From Antedon mediterranea (lineage: Eukaryota; Echinodermata; Crinoidea; Comatulida; Antedonidae), in assembly GCF_964355755.1 (NCBI RefSeq), contig NC_092672.1, positions 33,104,501 to 33,168,500 of the forward strand: DNA of 64,000 bases, read 5' to 3'. Each line of letters opens with the position of its first letter. The stretch's first letter is position 1. Positions 12,439-23,450 of this stretch are shown in pieces. Below the pieces are notes generated by a model. That model was not told where the DNA came from and made no database searches. It saw only the letters and a list, made by a program, of their open reading frames with translations. A program made the position numbers and the translations under genes.

Positions 12439-13364
12439 ATGAATGCCGTACTGGTTTTAAGTGCATGCCTGTCCGTGGCATTAGCGCTTCCCACTGGACC
12501 CCCAACTACTGCTTGTCCAAATATGATCCCTCAACATGGTCCTTCCACCGTATCAGGAGAACCTCCATATGAGGTCACTAAAAACGACATACAGCAAAGG
12601 AGCTTCGGTGCAAGGTAAGCAAACGAAGAAGGAAATGACGCAATAATTGAAGCGCGCGTACAGAGAAACGCTTACTACGTATACTAATCTTAAACAACAA
12701 ATTCATGAACTTCAAAATTAAACCAACAAAAAAGGACTAACAATAAAAGTAGGCCTACCAAACCGGTTTTGTAAAGATGCGAACTTGGAATTGAAATACC
12801 GTCAAGTCAACATTGATAACAAACTTTTCTATATAATTTTTATTCCTAAAAGTCACCGTTGGAACATCTTTTCGAGGCTTCTTTGTCCAAGCCAGAGAGT
12901 GAACGATGCTGATTTTGCAACTAATCCAGCTTTAGGAATGTTCTCAGATTACCCAGAGCAAACAGGTGGCGTGGAATGTGCTGCTGACAATTGCTAACGT
13001 AAGAACGTCTTATTTTTACCGAGAGCAAAATACTGGGTTAATATTACTAGTGGAAACTAAATGTAAATTCAGCTAAGAACAGAATTCCGCTAATTAGCCT
13101 ACAGAATTTCGCTAAGAACAGAATTCCGCTAAGCGAAATTTCCACTCAATTAAGATTGGCCCTAATTCCACTGGCGTAGAAATCGATACCAATTCCAATT
13201 CTTGGCTAATTGGTGCAAATTCTATCCAATAAAAACAATATAATATTCTGTCCAATTATGTAACCTCATAAAAACGTCTTAGGTCTTTCTTTTTAATTGA
13301 ATTAGGAATTCTGTATAATATCAATATACAATACTATTGCAAACTATCATTTCTATAGAGTGCA
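12439..13364 (+). pseudogene. Reeler pseudogene B, truncated
   Basis: Coding exon 1 (12439-12614) and exon 2 (12853-12998) of an F-type Reeler gene are recognisable. Lesions visible against F: a 5-bp deletion in exon 1 after GAGGTCAC, a 12-bp in-frame deletion and a 2-bp AG insertion in exon 2 that leads straight to a stop, and an extra T near the exon 2 end. Exon 3 stops after six bases (AGTGCA at 13359-13364), where unit 2 begins; exons 4 and 5 are absent. The exon 2 deletion and AG insertion are shared with D, so they predate the duplication. Confidence 0.85.
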
Positions 13365-13465
13365 CTACTTTAATGGGCCTATAAATAAACATCTCGATAT
13401 AAGTGCACTACGTCATTTTTCTAGTTTTCTCCGTGCCTAGTTATTGGTATGATTATGCAGACAAT

Positions 13466-13742
13466 TAATAATAATAATAATAATATCCTGGATTTATATA
13501 GCGCCTAATGTTGTGAAACCTCTAAGCGCTGAACAACATTATTACCATAGTCATTTTTTTCCTGATCAAACACGTATGGAAACGTACTCCCATAATGCAG
13601 CTAGTATAGTAATCAGAGCAAAGTTGTGTCTTGATCTAACCGGGTTCCCATTTATACCCCTGGGTGGAGAGAGGCTTGGATTTGAACCTCGAACTCACGA
13701 TCAGTAGTCGAACGTCCAACACACTGCGCCACACGCCTTTAC
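13466..13742 (-). mobile_element. tRNA-derived SINE, unit 2
   Basis: On the minus strand the head reads GGCGTGTGGCGCAGTGTGTT (A box) followed by GGTTCGAGGTTC-type B-box sequence. The body includes CACCCAGGGGTATAAATGG, and the tail is GGCGCTATATAAATCC followed by an (ATT)n run. It sits just upstream of the gene C promoter. Confidence 0.8.
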
Positions 13743-13845
13743 TCGATTACAATTACAAATAAAATCCATGAATAATATTGTGCCACTTATAGAAGTGATG
13801 ATCATAATACATGAAATAATAATTTCAATCCAATGTTAACACACG

Positions 13846-14016
13846 GGTTTTGATTGGTTGTTGTAATTGTATTATTATGGTTATTCATTCATCAGGGAGT
13901 TGGTGAGATTACACCAACCGTTGGTACTTTTTCTATTCCTGGTTCACACTGTGCGGCGTTAGTACACGTTCAAAGGATCTTTAAACTAATTTATAGTAAA
14001 AAAAACAATTAACAAG
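13846..14016 (+). promoter_or_regulatory. Promoter block and noncoding exon 1 of gene C
   Basis: Same block as gene A: GGGTTTTGATTGGTTGTTG, CAACCGTTGGTAC, CTGGTTCACACTGTGCGGCG, then an exon end at AACAAG before GTAAGTGATAATT. The 5' intron runs to TTTATAG at about 15357. Confidence 0.65.
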
Positions 14017-15362
14017 GTAAGTGATAATTAGTGTATTGTAGTATTAAAAATACAGCCAACTTTGTTACCATTTTAGTTTACTGGACGATTTGGCGTTATA
14101 CGCAACACCGTAGAATGTATGTACATCAATCAGTAGGCCTAGGCGAAAGGACAATCCGGCGAAAGGACAATCCGGCGAAAATGTCTTCATACTTTTTTAG
14201 TACGGATGTGAATTTTGTATTTGTGTACACTTAATTCTATATTAGGCTAGGCAATTAAGTAACCATAAAAAACCTGTTTTCTTAAAATGGTATTGTTATA
14301 TTAAAAATTCAACCAGGTTTGTTATTCCTGTTTATGCCAACGCCTTAAAATTATGTACATAAGTGAGATAGGCGAATGTTTCTTATTTATCTTTATTTAT
14401 TCATTCATTTAGCATCCATTTAACAATACATTTAAAATACATAACAAAGAAAAAATACAAACAATTGGAATATTAAAATTGAATAAAACCAAAGTGATTG
14501 AATTGAATAACATTATAGCAAGGAAGTGAATTTTGTATTTGTGTGTCTACTTTATTAGGCTTGGCAATTAGTAATCATCAACAAGTTTTACTCAAAATTC
14601 TATTGAAATCCAACCAAGTTTAATACTACTCTGAGATGTGTTTTATATTATTTGTGTTTTATTATTTTATTTTTATCCGAAACGCCACGACATAGAATAT
14701 CTCTACACACAGTTTATGCGGAAGGTCCGCTCATAAAATGTTAGTACCACCGAAGTGAATTTTGTATTTAGTGTACACTCCATTTCACATCAGAAGTGTG
14801 CTGGTGGTATATGTGCACACACTTTGCATTAGCCTATTAAGTGTGCTGGTATAATAAAGTATATAGAGCCTTTTGTTTAAAATTACTATTCATTGCAATT
14901 TAAAGTATTTGTATTTGCAAATTTCTACCAATAAGCCGTATAGGCCTACAACAAAATTTCTTTAGGCAAATATAGTATATTTTGCATGGCGGTTTGCATT
15001 ACTCCTGTATATATTTTATTGAATTTTGTTAAACTCCCTCCTCTGATTTTCGAGTCGCCTCTATTAAAAAAATGATCAACTTTGTTGTATTAAATGGTTT
15101 TCTTAAAGTTGTTCATGTTTTAACGACGAGTCTGTGTCAGATATTTAAAAATGGTAGCATAAATAAAATGTCGATGACATAATACAGTATTTTAGCGCCC
15201 TCCGAACTCCCCTGAAATTGGTTGACGCTTAACATAATATATTTTTATTTTGTCTAATTTTCTTTCAATTGAACTGTATGGCAAGGAAAATGAATTCACA
15301 ATTATATATCTGGACACTTTTACTTAAAACTGTACAGATTGTGAAATTGTGTTTATAGAAGA

Positions 15363-17278
15363 ATGAATGCCGTACTGATCTTAAGCGCATGTCTGTTGTC
15401 CGTGGCATTGACGCTTCCCACTGGACCCCCAGAAAGTGCTTGTAACGATATGATTCCCCAACATGGAGACGCGACTGTGTCAGGAGAACCTCCATATGCG
15501 GTCACCATTGGTTCAATGAAGTACGCCACAGGATCTCCTGTTCAAGGTAGGCCTAAGAATGTCTCCAATCTTAAAACAAAATGTTACACTTGCTTTTCTT
15601 GGAGAGCTATCAAACATACTGGCCAAAAAGAAAAACACAAACTCACTTTTTTTATTCTTATAAACAGTCACCGTTGCAACTACAAATGGAACATCTTTCC
15701 GAGGCTTCTTTGTTCAAGCCAGAGTGAACGATGCTGACTTTGTAACTAATCCAGCTTTAGGAATGTTCTCAGATTACCCAGAGCTGACAGGTGGAGTAGA
15801 GTGTACTGCTGACAATGCTAACGTAAGAATGTCTTATTTTTACCGAGAGAAAAATACTGGGTTAATATTACTAGTGGAAACTAGACACTAAGATTGTCTA
15901 GAATCCCGCTTGAAACCGAATTAATTCAGGCTTCCGTTTGGCACCAAATTCCGCTTGGGACAGAATTCCGCTTTAAATAGAATTCCGCTTGAAACAGAAT
16001 TCCGCTTACAACCGAATTCCCGTTTGGAACCGAATTCCGCTTGAATCGGAATTCCGTTTAAAAAAAATTCCGCTTGGGACAGAATTCCTATTGAATTAGA
16101 ATTTAACTTGAAACAAAATTCTGCATGGAAACATAACTTCGGTAATTATGCGTTGTTCATGCTCAGAATTAATTTAGTCTTTTTGTTCTTTCATCTGTGT
16201 CTCTTTAAGTTTAATCTCTATTATCGAGCTAAATACATTTTTTTATAGAGTGCATGGGGACATAAAGATAATAATGACAAAATGAGTGTCGTGGCTACTT
16301 GGACATACGACGGACCGTGTGAAGATGTCAGTGACTTAGCCTTTAGGTAAGGTAATTATTTTTTAAACATCCAAACACAATAGAAGGGCGCGCCTGTTAC
16401 TGTTACTTATTAGCCATTTTAACACTGTAGGCAAATGGCATATTTATATAATTACACAATAAGGTGTCACATCACACAGATGTTTTTTTACCAGCTAATA
16501 ACATAGTATCATCATACTATATCTTCTGAAATTGTCAATGAATCTGGATTTTTGATCTGGCCTTGGTTACAGACAATGAGTTTCCTCATATCATCGCGTT
16601 GGTTATTCATCCGGAAACCATTGTATTGTAGTCGAATAATCGAAATTGAACTGGTATGATGTCGGATATATATATCCAGTCTGATTCCTTTACTTTCTCA
16701 ATCCAGCCAAGATTAGTACATTTGACCAATCCCAAGCGACAGATTATCCCAACTTTATTTTCTTTACGCGATCTTCACTGCTTAGTGAGAAGATAAGAAC
16801 TAAGCGCAAAGACACAAACAATGTTAGTTGTCTATTGACACGACAACAATTAATACTTTTGAAATCATGTCGGGTAGCCTTATGAATAGCCTAATTTGTT
16901 TTATTGTAATTCAGAGTGACTGTAGTTCAAGGTGATCCTGCAACAAGATTTTACACGGACATCGTCTCCAACAATCTAATGTTTGATGCCGAGATGTGCG
17001 ACACCGGAGCAGCTAGTAAATTTATAGTTACAATTAAACATGTTTTCTCCCTAATAAACTTCACTATTTACTATAAATTTCTATCTAATAAAATATCTTG
17101 TATTAGCTCCCTACATCCTGGGTAATCGGAATCTTTTATTTATTGTTTCACGTGTCACTGCGAACTGTGTTTTAGGTGTATGTTAACTACTTTAACATTT
17201 TTGTATTTTTCAGGTTACGTCATATCATCAATCTTTACAGTTATCACCAGTATCATGGTAGCTGTTCTTGCTTATTAG
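15363..17278 (+). CDS. Reeler-domain secreted protein, gene C (5 coding exons)
   Basis: Coding exons 15363-15546, 15668-15822, 16249-16346, 16915-17015 and 17214-17278 join to 200 codons plus stop. Exon phases match genes A, E and F; exon 1 has one extra Leu codon in the signal peptide. The mature part shows MIPQHG, SGEPPY, the glycosylation sequon NGT, FRGFFVQAR, the WTYDGPC segment, VTVVQGD and four cysteines. The C-terminal 20 residues are hydrophobic after a G-A-A-S stretch that could be a GPI attachment site. The likely role is an extracellular or surface defence or adhesion protein; this is inferred from the Reeler family. The last donor is a weak GTAAAT. The ATG follows a 5' UTR acceptor, as in the paralogues. 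Confidence 0.87.
15898..16115. repeat. GAATTCCGCTT intronic minisatellite, gene C
   Basis: Same intron position as in gene A: degenerate 17-21 bp repeats around AGAATTCCGCTTGAAACAG, nearly identical to those of gene E. Confidence 0.8.
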
Positions 17279-17904
17279 ATTCTTGTAACTTTATAATCAC
17301 ACACAGTTTATAGAAAATATTTTATAGAAGAATATAAAACAAAATGAAAGCAATGTTTTAGTAAGAAAAGAATGATCCATTGACTACCGAACGTACGAGG
17401 GCGTTCTTTTCTATATTTCTTTGTAAGCACGCGCGCGTCATCTTGGAAATGTTGCTGTATTTGATAATGCTGGACATACATGCCTACACCATACATACAG
17501 AGACCAAGCACTACTTCTAAAAAGCAGGGTACAACCAATTCATGTATTCAGTGCAATTTATGCATTCATCGTTTAATTATAATTTTTCACAATAACTCGT
17601 CTTCTGCGAGCAACATACTGGTCACGTGGCGTCGCAAAAATTTGTAGATTGTAGAAGAAATGATCAGCTCCTTATAAACGGATTTATTCTATGCTTTAGT
17701 AAAAGATTCTGCACATAAGGCTTTTGAGAAAATGTTTGTTTTATTTTATTAGTACATCATAGGTTAGACCTATAATAACCAAGGCTGTCAAACACGGATG
17801 TTATAAAAATAATGTGTTATTCGTTATTTTTTGCTATAATAAAGAGTATACACTGGTCGGATTAGATTTTTTATATAATAAAAGTTCTTTGAGAAAACTA
17901 TTTT

Positions 17905-18815
17905 GTTTTGTATCGTTTCCAAAATTTAGTCGTTGGATTTTTCTTTTCATTCAAACTCGCCTCCAAGAGCCCACTCAGATCCGTTGTTTGCATCCCTTTC
18001 CCTTTTAAAAATTTACGATATAAATTGCCTTCAACAATGTATTTTCGTATACTCTTGGTTAGTTAGGAGTGGAGCTGTGTCTTGGTGGTTATGATGCTTG
18101 GCTCCCAATCTAAGGGTCCTGGGTTTAAGTCCTGTCATATGTCAGGGTTTTTTTCTCATGACAATTTACAACTCCACTCCCAAAGACTTAATAATAATAA
18201 GTCTTTGTTTATGTAGAGCATCTTGTGTATATGTTTGTCTTATATGTTCTAGTGCAGTATATGGAGAGCCTTTTCGATAGTGCTTTGCACTCATGGCAAT
18301 CCTCAGGGTGCTGCACCGCTGTATTGTCATGTATACCTGAAAATTGAATAAAGAAAAAAAAAATAATAAAGTTAAATTCCCTAATCCCGCTCAATTTCAA
18401 CCCCTGTTCAAATTCAATTTCAACTATCATAGTCATAACACAAGAACCTCAAATAAAATACATATTCCATTACACAAAACACTATCTTTCAAACATAACA
18501 TTCAGTTTTCAGGGCCAAAATATTGGAACAACTTACCCAAATACATAACCAAATCGCCAACAAAAAAACATTTCACTTTTAAGTTAAAAAGGCATCTATT
18601 ATCCACATATAATCACTGAATTCTAAATAATATTAATTCAAATTTCTTTGATATTTTCAATCGGTTACTTTTGTTTACTTTGGTTTTTTTTAATTATTTT
18701 TTGATATTTTTTATTTTTTGGCAGCCCACCACAAGTTTACACTTTCTGGGGTTCGCCTCTCTTATTTAAAATTGTTTTTTTACAAACACTGTTAATAGAA
18801 AAGAGAAGAGAAATA
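17905..18815 (+). pseudogene. Non-LTR 3' fragment, unit 2, interrupted by a SINE
   Basis: Same 5'-truncated ORF2 C-terminus as at 10265, in two pieces (about 17945-18064 and 18371-18619) because a SINE lies at 18065-18370. The 3' end again reads GAGAAGAGAAATAAATG. Sharing with unit 1 shows that the fragment predates the unit duplication. Confidence 0.8.
18065..18370 (+). mobile_element. tRNA-derived SINE inserted in the LINE fragment
   Basis: The head GGTGGTTATGATGCTTGGC fits a Pol III A box and GGGTTTAAGTCCTG a B box. A body with CTCAGGGTGCTGCACCGCTG follows, and the end is GAATAAAG, A-rich and AATAATAA. Unit 1 is uninterrupted at this site; a GTTA copy lies on each side, a short target duplication. 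It is younger than the unit duplication. Confidence 0.8.
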
Positions 18816-18831
18816 AATGTTCTGAATATAA

Positions 18832-19160
18832 AGGTGTATTGTCCCACTGAAAAAAATAATTATTTAATTTTTTTTTGTTGAATATCCCATTTTAATGTCA
18901 CATAATAGTTATCCACTTTGACCAATAATTAGATTGAAAAAAATGCATTTACCTGCAAAAACTGCAAAAAAATAGTCAAATTGGCTGCAATGGATTTTTA
19001 GTTGAATTTAACCAATTTTGTCATTTTATAAGGGAAAACATTATTTGTTTTTTTTTCTACGGAAGTGATGAACTTGATTAAGACTACAAAATAACCTATT
19101 CAAAGTCTGAATTAACTAATCTTCATTTTTTCATGTTTTTGGGGGACAATACATCTTTAA
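18832..19160 (+). mobile_element. TTAA-family MITE, unit 2 copy
   Basis: The left terminus AAGGTGTATTGTCCC is inverted relative to the right terminus GGGGGACAATACATCTTTAA, so this is the most complete long copy in the window. It has no ORF. Confidence 0.75.
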
Positions 19161-19479
19161 ACAACATATAATTAAACCCGTATTTATTTTGGTTAAAACA
19201 GTGGATCGGCGGACCGTAATGTACATGTGATACCACTTATACTTGGTACATCGCCGTACACGTTCAGAATATACTACACATTGACTCTTGTTATCTTATT
19301 TAATAAGTCTATAGACATAAAGCGGTGGGCCTGTGCCGTGTACAGTGGTAACCTACCAGGTTCACTCACCTGATAATTTAATTATATATAACAACAAGCA
19401 ACAGGATTACTCCTCTTCCCCAATCTCTAGCACATTATGCATAACCATTAGATATTATTTTCCCATTATCTATTAATTA

Positions 19480-19626
19480 TAAAGCGTCTAATGTTGTGAA
19501 ACCTTCATGTGCTGTATATTATTATCACCCCGGTCATTTTTTATCAATCGCGTATGAATACGTTATGCTTTGACCTAAGGTACCCATTTGTACACCTGGG
19601 TGGAGAGAGGCAAACGTAACAAATTT
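19480..19626 (-). repeat. tRNA-SINE fragment, unit 2
   Basis: Same internally deleted SINE as at 11461-11612, with an identical deletion junction at GTGGGTTATGGAGGGGATAA. Confidence 0.7.
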
Positions 19627-19707
19627 GTGGGTTATGGAGGGGATAATACAAAATAGAAATCATGATCGATGATTATTGCAACAAATTAATATTCATCAAT
19701 TTTAACA

Positions 19708-19880
19708 CATGGTTTTGATTGGTTGTTTGTATTGTAGTAGTTTGTGATTAGTCATTTATCAGGGAGTTAATGAGATTAAAAAAAAAACCAGCCGTTGGTA
19801 TTTCTGCATTCTTGGTTCACATCGTGCGACGCTGGTAGCCCTACTCAAGGATCTTGGTAAATTAAACAAAACAATTGAAG
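19708..19880 (+). promoter_or_regulatory. Promoter block and noncoding exon of pseudogene D
   Basis: Near-copy of the B block: GGTTTTGATTGGTTG, GCCGTTGGTATTTCTGC, GGTTCACATCGTGCGACG and an exon end ACAATTGAAG before GTAGGTGATA. Confidence 0.6.
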
Positions 19881-20461
19881 GTAGGTGATAGGTGATACGT
19901 AGTCAAAATTGTATTTAGTATCGAAAATCCAACAAGAATTGTTACCACTGAAAACCATGTTCTTGGCGAAATGTCCACTATCAAAATTCAATACGGACAT
20001 ATACCAACCAGGTATTACATAACCCTGGTCAGAGTACTATTTACCATCAACTACAATCTAAACAACTGTTCAGGGACTGTCACTACTGTTGGGCCTTGAC
20101 ATAGAAACTCGAATTTGAACACTTTTAAGCCACTCCTGAAAGTGCTATGTGCAATCGGTGGAATGGCGCTTTAAAAATGGAAAGATTGTTGATAGATAGA
20201 TTGTAGGCCTAATATAGATAATAGTTTGAATTTACAGATTTCTGATGTTATAACGTAGGTTAAAAATAACGTTCATACTGGACCAAACCATTTTATTTGT
20301 AGGATACTGATTTTAAGCGCCCGCTGTCTTACTGTGACATTGGCGCTCCTCACTGTACTGCTGATTCTAGACATATATTCTGAGAGTAGTTTGAATTTAC
20401 AGATTACTGACGTAATAAATAACGTTTTACAGAACTAAACCGTATTTTTTTTTGTAGAATA

Positions 20462-21376
20462 ATGAATGCCGTACTGGTTTTAAGTGCATGCCTGTCCGTG
20501 GCACTAGCGCTTCCCACTGGACCCTACTACTGCTTGTCCAAATATGATCCCTCAACATGGTCCCTCCACAGTATCAGGAGAACCTTCATATGAGGTCATT
20601 ATTGGTAAAACGACATACAGCAAAGGAGCTTCGGTACAAGGTAAGCAAACGAAAAAGGAAATGACGCAATAATTGAAGCGCGCGTACAAAAACGCTTACT
20701 ACGTATACTAATCTTAAACAACAAATTCATGAACTTCAAAATTAAACCAACCAAAAGGACTAACAATAAAAGTAGGCCTACCAAATCGGTTTTGTAAAGA
20801 TGCGAACTTGAACTTGGAATTGAAATACCGTCAAGTCACCATTGATAACAAACTTTTCTATATAATTTTTATTCCTAACAGTCACCGTTGGAACATCTTT
20901 TCGAGGCTTCTTTGTCCAAGCCAGAGAGTGAACGATGCTGATTTTGCAACTAATCCAGCTTTAGGAATGTTCTCAGATTACCCAGAGCAAACAGGTGGCG
21001 TGGAATGTGCTGCTGACAATGCTAACGTAAGAACGTCTTATTTTTACCGAGAGCAAAATACTGGGTTAATATTACTAGTGGAAACTAAATGTAAATTCAG
21101 CTAAGAACAGAATTCCGCTAATTACAGAATTTCGCTAAGAACAGAATTCCGCTAAGCGAAATTTCCACTCAATTAAGATTGGCCTAAATTCCACTGGCGT
21201 AGAAATCGATACCAATTCTAGGCTAATTTGTACAAATTCTATCCAATCAATAGAATATTCTGTCCAATTATGTTACCTCATAACAACGTCTTAGGTGTTT
21301 CATTTTAATTGAATTAAGAATTCTGTATAATATCAATATACAATACTATTGCAAACTATCATTTCTATAGCGTGCA
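20462..21376 (+). pseudogene. Reeler pseudogene D, truncated
   Basis: F-type exon 1 (20462-20640) carries a 2-bp deletion after ACTGGACCC that shifts the frame. Exon 2 (20882-21026) carries the same 12-bp deletion and 2-bp AG insertion as B. Exon 3 ends after six bases (CGTGCA), where unit 3 starts. The B-specific 5-bp deletion is absent, so B and D decayed further after sharing a broken ancestor. Confidence 0.85.
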
Positions 21377-21475
21377 CTACTTTATTGGGCCTATAAATAA
21401 CCATCTCGACATAAGCGCACTACATCATTTTTCTAGTTTTCTCCGTGCCTAGTTATTGGTATGATTATGCAGACA

Positions 21476-21479
<4 letters not shown>

Positions 21480-21506
<27 letters not shown>

Positions 21507-21772
21507 TCCTGGATTTATATAGCGCCTAATGTTGTGAAACCTCTAAGCGCTGAACATTATTACCCTATAGTCCCCATTTTTTCCTGATCAAACACGTATG
21601 GAAACATACTCCCATAATCTCGCAGCTAGTATAGTAATCAGCGCAAAGTTGTGTCTTGATCTAACCGGGTTCCCATTTATACACCTGGGTGGAGAGAGGC
21701 TTGGATTCGAACCTCGATCTCACGATCAGTAGTCGAACGTCCAACACACTGCGCCACACGCCTTTACTCGAT
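21480..21772 (-). mobile_element. tRNA-derived SINE, unit 3
   Basis: Orthologous to the SINE at 13466-13742, same place and orientation: an (AAT)n run, CTGGATTTATATAGCGCC, CACCTGGGTGGAGAGAGGC, then GGATTCGAACCTCGATC (B-box complement) and ACACTGCGCCACACGCC (A-box complement). Confidence 0.8.
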
Positions 21773-21867
21773 TACAATTACAAATAAAATCCGTGACTAA
21801 TATTGTGCCACTTATAGAAGTGATGATCATAATAAATGCAATAATAATTTCAATACAATGTTAACAC

Positions 21868-22039
21868 ACTGGTTTTGATTGGTTGTTGTAGTTGGTTTAT
21901 GGTTATTCATTCATCAGGGAGTTGGTGAGATTACACCAACCGTTGGTACTTTTTCTATTCCTGGTTCACACTGTGCAGCGTTAGTACACGTTCACAGGAT
22001 CTTTAAACTAATTTATAGTAAAAAAAAACAATTAACAAG
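21868..22039 (+). promoter_or_regulatory. Promoter block and noncoding exon 1 of gene E
   Basis: GGTTTTGATTGGTTGTTG, GGTTCACACTGTGCAGCG, a GGATCTTTAA segment and an exon end ATTAACAAG before GTAAGTGATA, as in genes A and C. Confidence 0.65.
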
Positions 22040-23450
22040 GTAAGTGATAATTAGTGTATTGTAGTATTAAAAATACAGCCAACTTTGTTACCATTTTAGT
22101 TTACTGGACGATTTGGCGTATACGCAACACCGTAGAATGTATGTACATCAATCAGTAGGCCTAGATATAGGCGAAAGGACAATCCGGCGAAAGGACAATC
22201 CGGCGAAAGGACAATCCGGCGAAAATGTCTTCATACTTTTTTAGTACGGATGTGAATTTTGTATTTGTGTATACTTAATTCTATATTAGGCTAGGCAATT
22301 AAGTTACCATAAACAAGCTGTTTTCTTAAAATGGTATTGTTATATTAAAAATTCAACCAGGTTTTTTATGCCCGTTTATGCCAACGCCCTAAAATTATGT
22401 ACATAAGTGAGATAGGCGAATGGTCCTTATTTATCTTTATTTATTTATTCATTTAGCATCCATTTAACAATAAATTTAAAATACATAACAAAGAAAAAAT
22501 ACAAACAATTGGAATATTAAAATTGAATAAAACCAAAGTGATTGAATTGAATAAAACCAAGTCATAACATTATAGCAAGGAAGTGAATTTTGTATTTGTG
22601 TGTCTACTTTATTAGGCTTGGCAATTAGTAATCATCAACAAGTTTTACTCAAAATTCTATTGAAAATCCAACCAATGTTAATACTACTCTGAGATGTGTT
22701 TTATATTATTTGTGTTTTATAATTTTATTTTTATCCGAAACGCCACGACATAGAATATCTCTACACACAGTTTATGCGGAAGGTCCGCTCATAAAATGTT
22801 AGTACCACCAATGTGAATTTTGTATTTAGTGTACACTCCATTTCACATCAGAAGCGTGCTGGTGGTATATGTACACACACTTTGCATTAGCCTATTAAGT
22901 GTGCTGGTATAATAAAGTATATAGAGCCTTTTGTTTAAAATTACTATTCATTGCAATTTAAAGTATTTGTATTTGCAAATTTCTACCAATAAGCCGTATA
23001 GGCCTACAACAAAATTTCTTTAGGCAAATATAGTATATTTGCATGACGGGTTGCATTATTCCTGTATATATTTTATTGAATAGGCCAAAAATATGTATGT
23101 TAAACTCCCTCCTCTGATTTTCGAGTCGTCTCTATTAAAAAAATGATCAACTTTGTTGTATTAAATGGTTTTCTTAAAGTTGTTCATGTTTTAACGAGTC
23201 GGTGTCAGATATTTCAAAATGGTAGCATAAATAAAATGTTGATGACATAATACAGTATTTTAGCGCCCTCCGAACTCCCCTGAAATTGGTTGACACTTAA
23301 CATAATATATTTTTATTTTGTCTAATTTTCTTTCAATTGAACTGTATGGCAAGGAAAATGAATTCACAATTATATATCTGGACACTTTTACTTAAAACTT
23401 GAATTTACAGATTGTGACGTAATTACGTTTGAAATTGTGTTTATAGAAAA

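Larger units (their letters stand above)
4226..13364 (+). repeat. Tandem unit 1 of the Reeler array
   Basis: The unit starts at CACTACTTTATTGGG and carries the promoter, gene A, a spacer and pseudogene B. It ends inside B coding exon 3, where the sequence runs straight into CACTACTTTAATGGG, the start of unit 2. GTGCA is shared by the exon and the unit start and marks the recombination point. Confidence 0.8.
13365..21376 (+). repeat. Tandem unit 2 of the Reeler array
   Basis: About 8.0 kb between the two exon 3 breakpoints, holding gene C and pseudogene D. Its left part has a SINE (13466) shared with unit 3 but not unit 1. Its right part has the LINE fragment and deleted SINE shared with unit 1 but not unit 3. 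Confidence 0.8.

Noticed and set aside
15265-15495. Minus-strand ORF opposite Reeler exon 1 (repeated at 23392)
   Set aside because: Shadow of the conserved coding exon on the other strand.
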